Source of the DNA: Lentimicrobium sp. L6
GTDB taxonomy: Bacteria; Bacteroidota; Bacteroidia; Bacteroidales; UBA12170
NCBI RefSeq assembly: GCF_013166655.1
Contig: NZ_JABKCA010000062.1
Coordinates: 1-33,216, forward strand
Length of the DNA: 33,216 nucleotides
Direction: 5' to 3'
The position numbers and the translations under genes were made by a program. Positions within the stretch are counted from its first letter, which is position 1. Every line of letters begins with the position of its first letter. Shown here piece after piece: positions 17,401 to 25,473 of the stretch. The notes under the pieces are model-generated. The model ran no database searches. It was not told the origin of the DNA and saw only the letters and a program-made list of their open reading frames with translations.

Positions 17401-17614
17401 TGGTAAAATCACCAGAAATACCCCAATTAGACTCATCCGAGATGGTGTGGTTATCTATACAGGAAAACTAGGCTCATTGAAACGTTTCAAAGATGATGTA
17501 AAAGAAGTAGTTAGTGGCTACGAATGCGGATTGAATATTGAGAAATTCAATGATATCAAAGTAGGTGATATTGTTGAAGGATATGAAATTGTTCAAACTG
17601 CTAGGACACTCTAA
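14414..17614 (+). CDS. infB: Translation initiation factor IF-2
   Basis: GTPase that places initiator tRNA on the 30S subunit and promotes subunit joining. 1066 aa. It has an N-terminal IF2 helical domain ([20 protein letters not shown], ~7-26), a long Pro/Glu/Lys/Val low-complexity linker (~90-470), and a second IF2_N-like segment (~485-540). The G domain carries GHVDHGKT (573-580), [23 protein letters not shown] (~675-679) and the SALKGDG loop. Domains II-IV follow to [12 protein letters not shown]. The extended linker is normal for Bacteroidota IF2. The gene ends 20 bases before a strong terminator, so it closes the operon. Confidence 0.97.
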   Translation: MAKSNKPMRLTKAAREFNVGVNTITDFLNKKGFKDDFSPNSKLTPDMVSLLVAEYQSEKDVKEKAHERVLATDRTPVSLNQTEVEEVEVEEESSGNDFIIHDNSLKGSSTKSTPSPKKNTPEEIVEPIPTKQEEAPKAKPVVAEEIPVVETPKVEENPAPVIETPVVEKVKEEPVQQVKEKTVPPKAEEIKESTTPVEDKAPKAISPKADVPIIKEEKPVVAEKTVLNEPKPTPVESDQGGHHPKVVDKIDLDNTNWSTRPKPKSKEEKRQEKANKGEQRKQSTEKAIAHSKAIKAKEDEAKAVEAEKVKAQASAKPEAPEIETIRAKAEKLTGPKVLRTIVLEPKREKKKLPEASSSDSKNRKKKKRTRIKKPVDPNSTTAKQGTGAGNRPGQAGQGGGQGQKPGDRNAQSNRRKGKKPNTRTPLVKKVEPTEEEIRKQIKDTLARLAPAGKSKASKHRRNKRDHVHKLAEEEMQKEIEELKVIKVAEYVTANDLSNMIDVPVTKIIATCMGIGLFVSINQRLDAETLLLVAEEFGFQVEFVGVEASESIKTDEEDFSEDDLEDRAPIVTVMGHVDHGKTKLLDYVRSANVVAGEAGGITQHIGAYEVITKDGRSVTFLDTPGHEAFTAMRARGAKVTDIAIIVIAADDRVMPQTKEAINHAQAAGIPIVFAINKMDKPGANADQVKNELSQMNILVEDWGGKFQSQEISALKGDGVEDLLEKVLLEADMLELKATPKRKAVGSVIEASLDKGRGYVTKILVQDGTLRVGDMVLAGSSYGKVKAMFNEYNQNIKEAGPATPVLMLGLNNAPQAGDNIIVLADEREVKVIATKREQLQREQSIRTQKHITLDEIGRRLAIGDFKELNVIVKADVDGSVEALSDSLIKLSTSEVQLNVIHKSVGQISESDVLLASASDAIIVGFQVRPNMQARKLADTEGIQIKQYSIIYQAIEELKLALEGMLAPQEEEKIVANVEVREVFVITKVGTIAGCKVLDGKITRNTPIRLIRDGVVIYTGKLGSLKRFKDDVKEVVSGYECGLNIEKFNDIKVGDIVEGYEIVQTARTL

Positions 17615-17633
17615 TCTATTTATATAGGAATAG

Positions 17634-17668
17634 AAAGAGCTTATTCAAATTGAATAAGCTCTTTTTTT
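17634..17668 (+). terminator. Intrinsic terminator after infB
   Basis: Perfect 14-bp stem (AAAGAGCTTATTCA, 17634-17647, with its complement at 17651-17664), 3-base loop and seven T at 17662-17668. Confidence 0.9.
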
Positions 17669-17809
17669 GTGCCAGTAAATATACTATTTACAAGTTGGAA
17701 ATCCATTGATACCATAACGTTCTCATTAAACTTTTAAAGGATTACCACTTTTATAACTCCAATGATAAAGTGCAGCAGGCACTTATACTGCGAAGTTATA
17801 TGAACACCC

Positions 17810-17973
17810 TAATTAGTGTCAGCAAGAAAACTACTGATTTTTGGAGTGCTTAGTCAGAAGGCGTCAAGTTCGAGACTTTCGCAGCTTTGAATATCAGGCG
17901 TTTACATTTGTAAATAACAATTTTCAAAACAAGAGTAACGAAGAAATAGGCGTTTTCTGGCAAGCACTAATTA
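17810..17973 (+). repeat. MITE-like element, copy 2 (164 bp)
   Basis: Inverted, ~95% identical partner of 2111-2274, with the same length, the same imperfect terminal repeats (TAATTAGTG outermost) and TA at each edge. It has no coding capacity. It sits between the infB terminator and a small minus-strand ORF. The preceding 17669-17809 holds only a short AAGTGC-AGCAG-GCACTT hairpin (17769-17785). Confidence 0.75.
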
Positions 17974-18090
17974 TAGTAAAGTTAAATATAGAATTCCCAA
18001 AAATAATCCAATGAAATTAAAAGCGATAACCCCAAGTAAAATAGCCATACAAAACGACCCACATAATCTTAAATTCTTCTGTGTTTTCAT
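17971..18090 (-). CDS. Small hydrophobic membrane peptide (39 aa), end supplied by MITE
   Basis: ATG at 18090 opens a 39-codon frame: a basic N-terminus (MKTQKNLRLCGSFC) followed by a continuous hydrophobic stretch (MAILLGVIAFNFIGLFLGIL and on to YLTLL), which reads as one or two membrane segments. Its TAA is formed by the terminal bases of the MITE, so either the stop was replaced by the insertion or the original protein was longer. No family recognised. No convincing TAnnTTTG site upstream. It may be a real small membrane protein, a truncated one, or chance; the good hydrophobic pattern and basic start favour a real or recently real gene. Confidence 0.35.
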   Translation of the reverse strand: MKTQKNLRLCGSFCMAILLGVIAFNFIGLFLGILYLTLL

Positions 18091-18248
18091 GATTTCTCAT
18101 TTTTAAATTTCGTATTACAAAAAACCTAATAATTACTTATAATACCTAACAAATCGCCCGTGCATCAATTAACCCAAAGTGTGATAACATTACTAATAAA
18201 ATGAAGTCTATATCTCATTTACTTATGGTATTTCGTAGATTGAAATGC

Positions 18249-18256
18249 TACCTTTG
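18249..18256 (+). promoter_or_regulatory. -7 element (TACCTTTG) for the Crp/Fnr gene
   Basis: Exact TAnnTTTG, 20 bases before ATG 18277, followed by an alternating TATATATA tract. The -33 box is weak. Confidence 0.45.
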
Positions 18257-18276
18257 TATATATACATACTAATACC

Positions 18277-18972
18277 ATGAGTCAACTGATAAAACATAAT
18301 ACTTGCAAAGACTGTGCTGTGAAATCCAGTCCAATTTTCAACCTCAATGAAAATGAATTAGACTTATTATGTAGCACCAGTACCGAAGTTGTTTTTCAAA
18401 AAGGAGAACATATCATAAAACAGGGTCTATTTACTCAAAATATCATTTTTGTCAAATCAGGGATAGTGAAACTTCACATCAAAGGCCCACTAGGAAAAGA
18501 TGAAATTTTAAAAATAGATAAAGGTCCAATCTTTGTTGGAATTCCAGATGTTTTTGCAAATAAAACTCATAGCTACTCTGTATCAGCACTTTCTGAAGTG
18601 TTTTCCTGTTTCATTGAATACAAAGGCTATCAACAATTAATTGAGATAAATGGGGCTTTCGCGCTAGAACTCATTAAAACCTTAAGTAGAGAAACTGTAA
18701 ACCACTATCAAAAGTGCGTCAACAAAATGCAGAAACAAAGTCATGCAAAATTTGCTGATGGGCTCTTGTATTTTTCTGAGAATATATTTAATAGAATTGA
18801 GTTTGATTTCCCTCTAACAAGAACTGAATTTGGAGAATATATTGGAGCTACAAGAGAAACTGTAACAAAACTATTCCATGGCTTTACTGAAGACCAATTG
18901 ATAGAAGTACAAGGCAAGAAAATTAAAATTCTAAACACAGAACTGATCAAACGAATTAGTCATGCTGGATAA
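18277..18972 (+). CDS. Crp/Fnr-family transcriptional regulator
   Basis: 231-aa regulator with an N-terminal cyclic-nucleotide-binding-type beta-roll (~20-130, FQKGEHIIKQGLFTQNIIFV ... GIVKLHI), a dimer helix (~135-165) and a C-terminal winged helix (LTRTEFGEYIGATRETVTKL, ~187-206; recognition helix ATRETVTKLF). The N-terminus has Cys10-x-x-Cys13 (NTCKDCAVKS), as in many Bacteroidota Fnr-like proteins. Two cysteines alone do not establish an iron-sulfur cluster; further cysteines occur near residues 33, 108 and 148. Residues needed to bind cAMP are not evident. It converges with the flavoprotein gene at 19039-20406, so a redox or oxygen response is plausible but inferred. Confidence 0.85.
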   Translation: MSQLIKHNTCKDCAVKSSPIFNLNENELDLLCSTSTEVVFQKGEHIIKQGLFTQNIIFVKSGIVKLHIKGPLGKDEILKIDKGPIFVGIPDVFANKTHSYSVSALSEVFSCFIEYKGYQQLIEINGAFALELIKTLSRETVNHYQKCVNKMQKQSHAKFADGLLYFSENIFNRIEFDFPLTRTEFGEYIGATRETVTKLFHGFTEDQLIEVQGKKIKILNTELIKRISHAG

Positions 18973-19001
18973 AAAAAGCCCCCTCGTAAATTGAGGAGGC
19001 T
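18971..19001 (-). terminator. Terminator for the flavoprotein gene
   Basis: Read on the minus strand: AGCCTCCTC, 7-base loop, GAGGGGGCT, then seven T (18977-18971). The 9-bp stem has one G-U pair. It overlaps the end of the Crp/Fnr gene on the other strand. Confidence 0.75.
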
Positions 19002-19038
19002 GAAACAAATAAAATTACTTATTATTGATGATTATCAT

Positions 19039-20406
19039 CTATTGTTTATTTACGGCTAAAATATTGGAATAAGCGTTTTCCGCCGCCTTTATTAAAGGAT
19101 AACCAGCTGGAGATGCAGTCATAAGAGGATGAGTTCCCACCTGAGCAGTTAAAATACCATTAAGAGTCATCCTATTTTGAATGATAAAACCTATGGTATT
19201 TATTAAATCGCCAACAGATAAGCCCCCTGCCACTTCTCCTCCTAATATCACTCCAGATTCTCTTCCAACTACCAATTTAACATACTGCTTATGCGTATCA
19301 GGTAAAGAGCCAGGATGCCGATCTATGCCATCGAATACTCCAGTAACAAAATCGAAGTTTTCTGCCTCTGCAACTCTCTCTGTTAAACCAGCTACTCCAA
19401 AACCATGTTCTCCAAGAGCTGTTGAAAAAATAGAAATTGTCCCACTGAATGTTTTAATGGCAGACAGCTTGAATAGGTTCATTCCGGCAATTCGAGCTTC
19501 GGCACAAGCAGTGGAAGCCAACATCACCTGACTAGGTTTACGAGTGATGAAATCTCTTTTCTCAGCACAATCACCTACCGCAAATACATCTGAATCTTCG
19601 GTGCGCATATACTCGTCAACTGAAATAAATCCTTGCTTATTAACTGCTAGACCAGATTCAGCCGCCAACTTGGAGTTAGGAGTATAGCCCAAACTAAGAA
19701 TAACAGCATCGGCTTCTATTCTTCTGCCATCCTCTAACAAAACAGCTTCCACTTTATCAGTTCCAATCAATTCCTTAACAGTGCAATTTGTTTCTAATTT
19801 AACTCCTCTTTTTTCGATAATCTCAGTGGCCCGCATAGAGATATCTTTATCAAATGCCAATCCCAAGATATGAGGAAGTCTCTCTATCAAAACCACTTCC
19901 TTACCAGCTTTAACCAACTCATCTGAAATTTCTACGCCTATAAATCCTGCCCCAATGGTAACAATCTTCTTGGCATCATTGAGCTTAGTCTGCATTTCGT
20001 CTAAATACACTTTATCCTTTGGAACTGCGAAAACACCTTTTAAATCCACTCCCTTTAACCATTTTGGCTTTAAAGGGTTAGAACCTGTGCCAATCACTAA
20101 TTTATCATACTGAATTTCTTCACCAGATTTCAAAATAGCAGTCTTCTTTTCTCTATCTATTTCTATAATTTCATCATGAATAGTATCAACTCCTGTTTTC
20201 TCAAACATCATCTCAGCTGGCAATATATCTTTATCTGTGGTTCCAACGGTTCCAAACACATAAGGAATACCACAAGGGATAAGAGTTTGAGGAGCTTTTG
20301 TTACTACTGTAAAATCCTTATTAGGATGAACTCTCTTACCTGTAGTTGCAGCCACCAATCCAGCAGCACTACTACCAATAATTAAAACATCAGTTTTTTT
20401 CATCAT
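19039..20406 (-). CDS. FAD/NAD(P)-dependent oxidoreductase (CoA-disulfide reductase/NADH oxidase-like)
   Basis: Class III pyridine-nucleotide disulfide oxidoreductase of 455 aa. FAD motif VLIIGSSAAGLVAA (~7-20); single redox Cys45 in TLIPCGIPYVFG, the position of the active cysteine in CoA-disulfide reductases and NADH oxidases/peroxidases; NAD motif IVTIGAGFIGVEISDEL (~148-164); second FAD motif DVFAVGDCAE (~279-288). The C-terminal dimer domain ends THPLMTASPAGYPLIKAAE. Candidate reactions are reduction of CoA or other low-mass disulfides, polysulfide, or O2/H2O2 with NAD(P)H; sequence alone does not choose. No C-terminal rhodanese domain is fused. The first two codons are both ATG (20406, 20403). 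It shares its downstream region with the convergent Crp/Fnr gene. Confidence 0.85.
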   Translation of the reverse strand: MMKKTDVLIIGSSAAGLVAATTGKRVHPNKDFTVVTKAPQTLIPCGIPYVFGTVGTTDKDILPAEMMFEKTGVDTIHDEIIEIDREKKTAILKSGEEIQYDKLVIGTGSNPLKPKWLKGVDLKGVFAVPKDKVYLDEMQTKLNDAKKIVTIGAGFIGVEISDELVKAGKEVVLIERLPHILGLAFDKDISMRATEIIEKRGVKLETNCTVKELIGTDKVEAVLLEDGRRIEADAVILSLGYTPNSKLAAESGLAVNKQGFISVDEYMRTEDSDVFAVGDCAEKRDFITRKPSQVMLASTACAEARIAGMNLFKLSAIKTFSGTISIFSTALGEHGFGVAGLTERVAEAENFDFVTGVFDGIDRHPGSLPDTHKQYVKLVVGRESGVILGGEVAGGLSVGDLINTIGFIIQNRMTLNGILTAQVGTHPLMTASPAGYPLIKAAENAYSNILAVNKQ

Positions 20407-20495
20407 TTATTTTTTAAATTATAAATCTCATTTCTCTATGCAAGAAGGCTGACAATCATAAATATAAATTGGGAGTCTGGTCACATTTCATTTTG

Positions 20496-20503
20496 CAAAT
20501 ATA
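20496..20503 (-). promoter_or_regulatory. -7 element (TATATTTG) for the flavoprotein gene
   Basis: Exact TAnnTTTG on the minus strand, giving a leader of about 80 bases. No convincing -33 box. Opposite, for the TonB receptor, only a one-mismatch site TAATTTCG (20679-20686) was found; the rest of 20504-20709 shows nothing recognisable. Confidence 0.4.
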
Positions 20504-20709
20504 ATGAGCATATTCTCTTTATTATAATTTTTTCTCATTTTTTTAAAAAAAATAATTAGAAGAATAAGCATGAATAGTCTGTTAATTTCATTTAAACAGA
20601 ATGAGATTTTACACCCATATTAACGTCAAACTAACATTATCATAAAAGCAAAAAAACACGATTTGCAAGCAGTAAATCTAATTTCGCACCAAACTAAAAT
20701 CAAATCAAA

Positions 20710-23478
20710 ATGAAGAAAATCAGCTTTTTATTAATGTTATTATCCCTCAGTTTTATTATTAACGCCCAATCCACTTCTGTCATTACAGGCCGTATCCTTG
20801 ATGATGACAAACTACCACTTCCTGGTGCTAACATAAATATTGAAGCTCTTGAAATAGGAACCGTATCCGATGTAAATGGTTTCTACACTTTAGTGCAAGT
20901 TCCTGTTGGTAAGCAAATTATTACTGTGAGCTATATTGGTTATGGTTCCGAAACAAAAGAAGTTGAAATTAAAGTAAGTGAGAATTCAGAAGTAAACTTC
21001 AAACTAACTCCTGGTTTATTATTAAATGAAGTTGAAATTGGATATCAGCTACAAGGTCAGGCTAAAGCTCTAAACCAACAAAAAAGCAACGATAATGTGA
21101 CCAATATCGTTGCCAGCGATCAAGTTGGTAAATTCCCAGATGCAAATATTGGGGATGCCATCAAAAGAATTCCTGGTATTAATGTGCAATATGACCAAGG
21201 AGAAGCGCGTTTTGGCCATGTGAGAGGAACAGAACCAAGATTAAACTCTGTAACCATTAATGGTGATAGAATGCCATCAGCAGAAGGTGATATCAGAGCA
21301 GTACAGTTAGATTTAATTCCTTCTGACATGATTCAAACCATTGAGGTCACTAAAACCCTATCCTCAGATATGGATGCTGATGCTATTGGAGGCTCGATTA
21401 ACTTAGTTACTCGTTCTGCTCCTTCCTCCACAAGATTCTCTGCTACTTTAGGATCTGGTTATAATATTATCTCAAACAAACCTACATTAACAGCCTCCGC
21501 TATTGTTGCCACAAGATTTGCAAAAGACAAATTAGGTGTTGTATTTAGTGGTTCCTATTATGACAATCCACTTGGTTCAGATAATATAGAAGCTGAATGG
21601 GAAATGGATGATAATGGCAATGTTTATACCACCGATTTTCAAGTTCGTCAATATGAAGTACAGAGAATTAGAAAAAGTGCTTCACTAGCCTTCGACTATA
21701 AGATTAACGAAAAACACACCATTACTTTAAGCGGTATTTATAATCACAGAAACGATTGGGAAAACAGATTTCGTAGAAGATATAAAGACATAGAGTATAA
21801 TGAAGAGGATGGCAAATGGTATACTGAAATTAGTCGTCAGACCAAAGGTGGTTCCAACGATAATAAATCAGCTCGTTTAGAAGACCAAAGAACCATGACC
21901 GGGAAACTAAAAGGTGAACACTTGTTAGGTAATATTAAATTAGACTGGTCTACTTCTTATGCCAAAGCCTCCGAAGAAAGACCAAACGAAAGATATATTT
22001 CTTATAATGCAGAAGATGTAGAAGTAATACCCAACTTCACTGACCCAAACAAACCTAGTTTTATGGTTGACCCAGAATATGCCGATTTTAATGCAAACTA
22101 TGGCTTAAAAGAGCTAACAGAGGAAAACCAATATACCGATGAAATAGATTTAAAAGCCAAGTTAAATCTTGAAATTCCTTTAATGACAGGAGACTTCGAA
22201 AACAGAATTAAAGTTGGAGCCAAATACCGTGGTAAAGAAAAGCAAAGAGACAATAACTTCTACGAATATGAACCACTCGATGAAGATTCTTTTAACGCCT
22301 TAGCACAGCAAAACCTTATTGACAAAACCAAAGACAATTTCTTAGCCGGAGATTACCAAGCGGGGCACTTTGTTGACAACGAATTCTTAGGAAACCAAAA
22401 CCTTGGTAACCTCGATTATTTTGACAAGTCCAAAGTGAATGAAGAATTAGCTGGGAATTATAATGCCACAGAAGACATTACTTCGGCTTATATCATGCTC
22501 AAGCAAAACTTAGGGAGAAAATTAAAGGCAACAGTTGGGCTTCGTATAGAGAATACCTCTTTAGAATCGCAAGGTTATAGCTATGATGCCGATGAAGATG
22601 AACTTACCCAAACTCCTAAAGCTACAGATAGCTATACCAATGTTCTGCCTAACTTACAATTAAAATATTTTCTTGACGATAATCAAATCATTCGTTTTGC
22701 ATACACTTCAACTCTAGCACGACCAAACTACTACGATTTGGTTCCTTATAGAGAAGTTTATATGGAAGACAATGAAATCAAGATTGGTAACCCTTCTCTT
22801 AATCCTACAACTTCTAACAACCTAGACTTAATGTATGAGAATTACTTCAAAAGCATTGGTTTACTTTCTGGAGGATTGTTTTACAAAAGCATTAGTGATT
22901 TCATTATTGAAACTGAATTAAGAGATTATGAATTTGAAGGTCATACTTGGGATAAATATTCCAACACAGTAAATGGTGGTGATGCAACCATTTTTGGGGC
23001 CGAAATAGCATTCCAAAGACAACTAGATTTTTTACCTGGTGCTCTTAAAGGAATTGGAGTTTATGCCAACTACACCTATATTTATTCAGAAGTAAAGAAC
23101 TTTGAGATAGAAGGTAGAGAAGATGAAAAACTTTCATTACCTGGAACTCCAGAAAACAATTTAAACGCATCTATTTCTTGGGAACACAAAGGATTTAGCA
23201 TTAGGGTATCAGCCAATTGGGCTAGTGCTTTCAGAGATTCAGAAGGGATTGGTGAAACAGAGTTTTATGACAAATGGTATGACCAAGTTTTTTACTTAGA
23301 TATAAATAGCTACTATGCCTTTGCTAAACATTGGAAAATATTTATTGATGCTAGTAATCTAACAAACCAGCCTTTAAGATATTATCAAGGCCATGTAGAC
23401 AGAATGATGCAAGCCGAATATTATAATACCAGAATAACTGCAGGTATTAAATTCGACATGTTTTTAGATAATGAGTAG
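20710..23478 (+). CDS. TonB-dependent outer-membrane receptor
   Basis: 922-aa outer-membrane transporter. Signal peptide MKKISFLLMLLSLSFIINAQ; carboxypeptidase-regulatory-like beta-sandwich (~22-108, ITGRILDDDKLPLPGANINI ... SYIGYGSETKEV); plug domain (~125-235, VGKFPDANIGDAIKRIPGIN, VRGTEPRLNSVTINGDRMPS, GGSINLVTRS); then a 22-strand-type barrel ending YYNTRITAGIKFDMFLDNE with a terminal aromatic-rich strand. The 'FPDANIGDAIKRIPGI' type is common among receptors not paired with SusD, and no SusD gene follows. Next on the strand is a phytase lipoprotein, so the ligand may be phytate, a lower inositol phosphate, or a metal bound to one (inference). A terminator separates the two genes. Confidence 0.92.
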   Translation: MKKISFLLMLLSLSFIINAQSTSVITGRILDDDKLPLPGANINIEALEIGTVSDVNGFYTLVQVPVGKQIITVSYIGYGSETKEVEIKVSENSEVNFKLTPGLLLNEVEIGYQLQGQAKALNQQKSNDNVTNIVASDQVGKFPDANIGDAIKRIPGINVQYDQGEARFGHVRGTEPRLNSVTINGDRMPSAEGDIRAVQLDLIPSDMIQTIEVTKTLSSDMDADAIGGSINLVTRSAPSSTRFSATLGSGYNIISNKPTLTASAIVATRFAKDKLGVVFSGSYYDNPLGSDNIEAEWEMDDNGNVYTTDFQVRQYEVQRIRKSASLAFDYKINEKHTITLSGIYNHRNDWENRFRRRYKDIEYNEEDGKWYTEISRQTKGGSNDNKSARLEDQRTMTGKLKGEHLLGNIKLDWSTSYAKASEERPNERYISYNAEDVEVIPNFTDPNKPSFMVDPEYADFNANYGLKELTEENQYTDEIDLKAKLNLEIPLMTGDFENRIKVGAKYRGKEKQRDNNFYEYEPLDEDSFNALAQQNLIDKTKDNFLAGDYQAGHFVDNEFLGNQNLGNLDYFDKSKVNEELAGNYNATEDITSAYIMLKQNLGRKLKATVGLRIENTSLESQGYSYDADEDELTQTPKATDSYTNVLPNLQLKYFLDDNQIIRFAYTSTLARPNYYDLVPYREVYMEDNEIKIGNPSLNPTTSNNLDLMYENYFKSIGLLSGGLFYKSISDFIIETELRDYEFEGHTWDKYSNTVNGGDATIFGAEIAFQRQLDFLPGALKGIGVYANYTYIYSEVKNFEIEGREDEKLSLPGTPENNLNASISWEHKGFSIRVSANWASAFRDSEGIGETEFYDKWYDQVFYLDINSYYAFAKHWKIFIDASNLTNQPLRYYQGHVDRMMQAEYYNTRITAGIKFDMFLDNE

Positions 23479-23490
23479 ATTGAGTTTATC

Positions 23491-23522
23491 AAAAAGGTCA
23501 GTTGTGTGGCTGGCCTTTTTTT
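23491..23522 (+). terminator. Intercistronic terminator between receptor and phytase
   Basis: 11-bp stem AAAAAGGTCAG (23491-23501) with CTGGCCTTTTT (23510-23520, one G-U pair) followed by T to 23522. It ends 12 bases before the phytase ATG, so it would set how much phytase is made relative to receptor. Confidence 0.75.
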
Positions 23523-23534
23523 AAAAATTTAGAA

Positions 23535-24641
23535 ATGAAAAAAAAATTAAACCTATTAAAATACTCTATGGTGGTTCTATTAAGCATAAATCTGATCAGC
23601 TGTGGCTGTAAAAATAATTTCGATGACGAATTTCCCGATGTTTTTGCAAGTTCACAAACCACATCTGTAAGCTCTAAAGGAGATGCAGCAGATGACCCTG
23701 CCATATGGTATAATAAAAAGGATGCAAGTAAAAGCACCATTATTGCAACAGATAAACAAAAAGGATTAGGGGTTTATAATTTACATGGCGATTTACTTTC
23801 ATTTAAAGCGGTGGGTAAGATCAACAATTGTGATGTGCAATATCAGCTAAACATAGGTAATGATCAAATTGATATTATTGGAGGTTCTAACAGAACAGAC
23901 AATACGGTATCCATTTATCGATACAACAAACAAAACTCATCAGTTGATTCACTTGCCCTCCTCAAAATACCAAGTCTTTCAGAAGAAATATATGGTTTTT
24001 GCTTCTACAAGAATCCGGACACTCAAGAAATCTTCAGTATCTCCATTGGAAAAGACGGATTATTGGAACAAAACCTGCTTTACTTTGATGGACAAAGTAT
24101 CAGATACAAAAATATCAGAAACTATAAATTTGAAAACCAATGCGAAGGTTTAGTCGCCGACCATGAAAATGGAACCCTATTTATTGGAGAGGAAGATTTT
24201 GGAATTTGGAAATTAAATCTGCGCAATAGAAACTCTAAAAAAGAATTGGTTTGTGATGCCACTATTGGAAAAGAAATAATGGCTGATGTGGAAGGTCTTA
24301 GTATCTATTTTGCAAAAAATGGTGAGGGTTACTTATTAGCATCTAGCCAAGGAAATAATTCTTATGCCATTTTTACAAGAAAGAGCCCACACAAGTATAT
24401 AGGAAGTTTTAGAATAGGAGAAGGTAAAACCATAGATGGAACCTGCGAAACAGATGGCATTGATGTGATAAACCTTAATATGGGGAATGAATATCCGAAT
24501 GGCTTCTTTATAGCTCAAGATGGCGAGAACAAATCCAATGGAAAAACTAATACACAAAACTTTAAGTTAGTTCCATGGGAAGATATTGCATTATCAATAC
24601 AACCTCCTCTTTTAATTGATAATCAACATAAAGGTTTTTAA
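23535..24641 (+). CDS. Beta-propeller phytase lipoprotein
   Basis: 368-aa lipoprotein: signal MKKKLNLLKYSMVVLLSINL then ISC, with Cys23 lipidated. The rest shows beta-propeller phytase signatures spaced along the chain: GDAADDPAIWYN (~54-65), TDKQKGLGVYNLHG (~76-89), NNCDVQY, EIYGFCFYKN, CEGLVADHENGTLFIGEEDFGIWKL split over ~205-225, ADVEGLSIY (~253-261), GYLLASSQGNNSY (~268-280), DGTCETDGIDV (~307-317) and NGFFIAQDG. These are Ca2+- and phosphate-binding acidic loops of an enzyme that removes phosphate from phytate. The start at 23535 is preferred to a GTG at 23502 inside the terminator. Placed after the TonB receptor, it probably works at the cell surface or periplasm on phosphate capture. 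Confidence 0.88.
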   Translation: MKKKLNLLKYSMVVLLSINLISCGCKNNFDDEFPDVFASSQTTSVSSKGDAADDPAIWYNKKDASKSTIIATDKQKGLGVYNLHGDLLSFKAVGKINNCDVQYQLNIGNDQIDIIGGSNRTDNTVSIYRYNKQNSSVDSLALLKIPSLSEEIYGFCFYKNPDTQEIFSISIGKDGLLEQNLLYFDGQSIRYKNIRNYKFENQCEGLVADHENGTLFIGEEDFGIWKLNLRNRNSKKELVCDATIGKEIMADVEGLSIYFAKNGEGYLLASSQGNNSYAIFTRKSPHKYIGSFRIGEGKTIDGTCETDGIDVINLNMGNEYPNGFFIAQDGENKSNGKTNTQNFKLVPWEDIALSIQPPLLIDNQHKGF

Positions 24642-24675
24642 AAAAGAAACAACATCTGTATCATACCCTTTTGTC

Positions 24676-24704
24676 AGCTGTCCTCTTCTGGGGGCGGCTT
24701 TTTT
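24676..24704 (+). terminator. Terminator after phytase
   Basis: AGCTGTCC (24676-24683) pairs with GGGCGGCT (24692-24699; two G-U pairs), followed by a T tract to 24704. Confidence 0.7.
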
Positions 24705-24732
24705 ATTGCAATGGGTTGAAACCCATAGCAAT
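24705..24732. repeat. Short imperfect palindrome with GGGTTGAAACCC core
   Basis: ATTGCAATGGGTT-GA-AACCCATAGCAAT: 13-base arms with one mismatch, directly after the terminator. Motifs of this kind occur as small dispersed repeats in several phyla; only this copy was noticed here. The rest of 24733-24833 is featureless. Confidence 0.4.
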
Positions 24733-24833
24733 TTAATAAACCTCTAAAACCTCCAACCAAATCAACTTAACAAATTATACAATACTCGTAAAATCAATAA
24801 CATTCCATTAACACCAGCGAATCACACGATTAC

Positions 24834-24841
24834 TAATTTTG
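24834..24841 (+). promoter_or_regulatory. -7 element (TAATTTTG) for mdaB operon
   Basis: Exact TAnnTTTG, 21 bases before ATG 24863. It overlaps the alternative TTG start at 24839, ruling that out. Confidence 0.45.
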
Positions 24842-24862
24842 CAAAATACAGTCTCACACGCT

Positions 24863-25456
24863 ATGAAAAAGAAAAAAAACATACTGATCATCAATGCACA
24901 TCAGTATTATAAAAGTTCTGAAGGAGAACTAAACCAACATTTAGTAGAATTTGCCACCACTATTTTTAAGGAGGCTAATCATAAAGTGAAAATTACAACC
25001 ATTGATACTGGCTATGACATTGAAGAAGAAGCAGAGAAGCACGAGTGGGCCAACCTCATCATCACTCAAACTCCAGTGTATTGGTTTGCTGGGCCATGGA
25101 CTTATAAAAAGTATATAGACGAAGTATTTAACAAGTTGATTGAACGACGAAATATCGTGATCAGCGATGGCCGTTCTCGTCACCACAATCAACAATACGG
25201 AACAGGAGGAACAGATCATCACAAACAATTTCTACTGTCTTCCACTTGGAACGCTCCTCAAATTGCTTTTGATGATACAGAACAATATCTATTTCAAGGA
25301 AAAAGTTTAGATGAAGCGCTTATTGGAATCACATCTGTTTACAAATTCTGTGGATTCGAAATATTACCAGGATTTGCTTGTTTCGATGTGAAAAAAGCAC
25401 CTCAAATTAGCAACGATTTAATTCGATATAAAAAAATATTAACCAATTTAATTTAA
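24863..25456 (+). CDS. mdaB: MdaB-like NAD(P)H:quinone oxidoreductase (flavodoxin fold)
   Basis: 197-aa flavodoxin-like reductase. The N-terminal strand and FMN/FAD loop read KNILIINAHQYYKSSEGELN (~6-25). Other family marks are ANLIITQTPVYWFAGPWTYK (~68-87), YIDEVFNKL, the SDGRSR...YGTGG segment (~107-122) and LSSTWNAPQIAFDDTEQYLF (~131-150). All align by eye with E. coli MdaB, a two-electron NADPH:quinone reductase that avoids semiquinone formation. Cytoplasmic, no signal peptide. It is followed 17 bases later by the DUF4395 membrane gene, probably one transcript ending at the 26012 terminator. Role in quinone or oxidative-stress handling is from the family. Confidence 0.88.
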   Translation: MKKKKNILIINAHQYYKSSEGELNQHLVEFATTIFKEANHKVKITTIDTGYDIEEEAEKHEWANLIITQTPVYWFAGPWTYKKYIDEVFNKLIERRNIVISDGRSRHHNQQYGTGGTDHHKQFLLSSTWNAPQIAFDDTEQYLFQGKSLDEALIGITSVYKFCGFEILPGFACFDVKKAPQISNDLIRYKKILTNLI

Positions 25457-25473
25457 ACCAAAAAGAATTTAAT

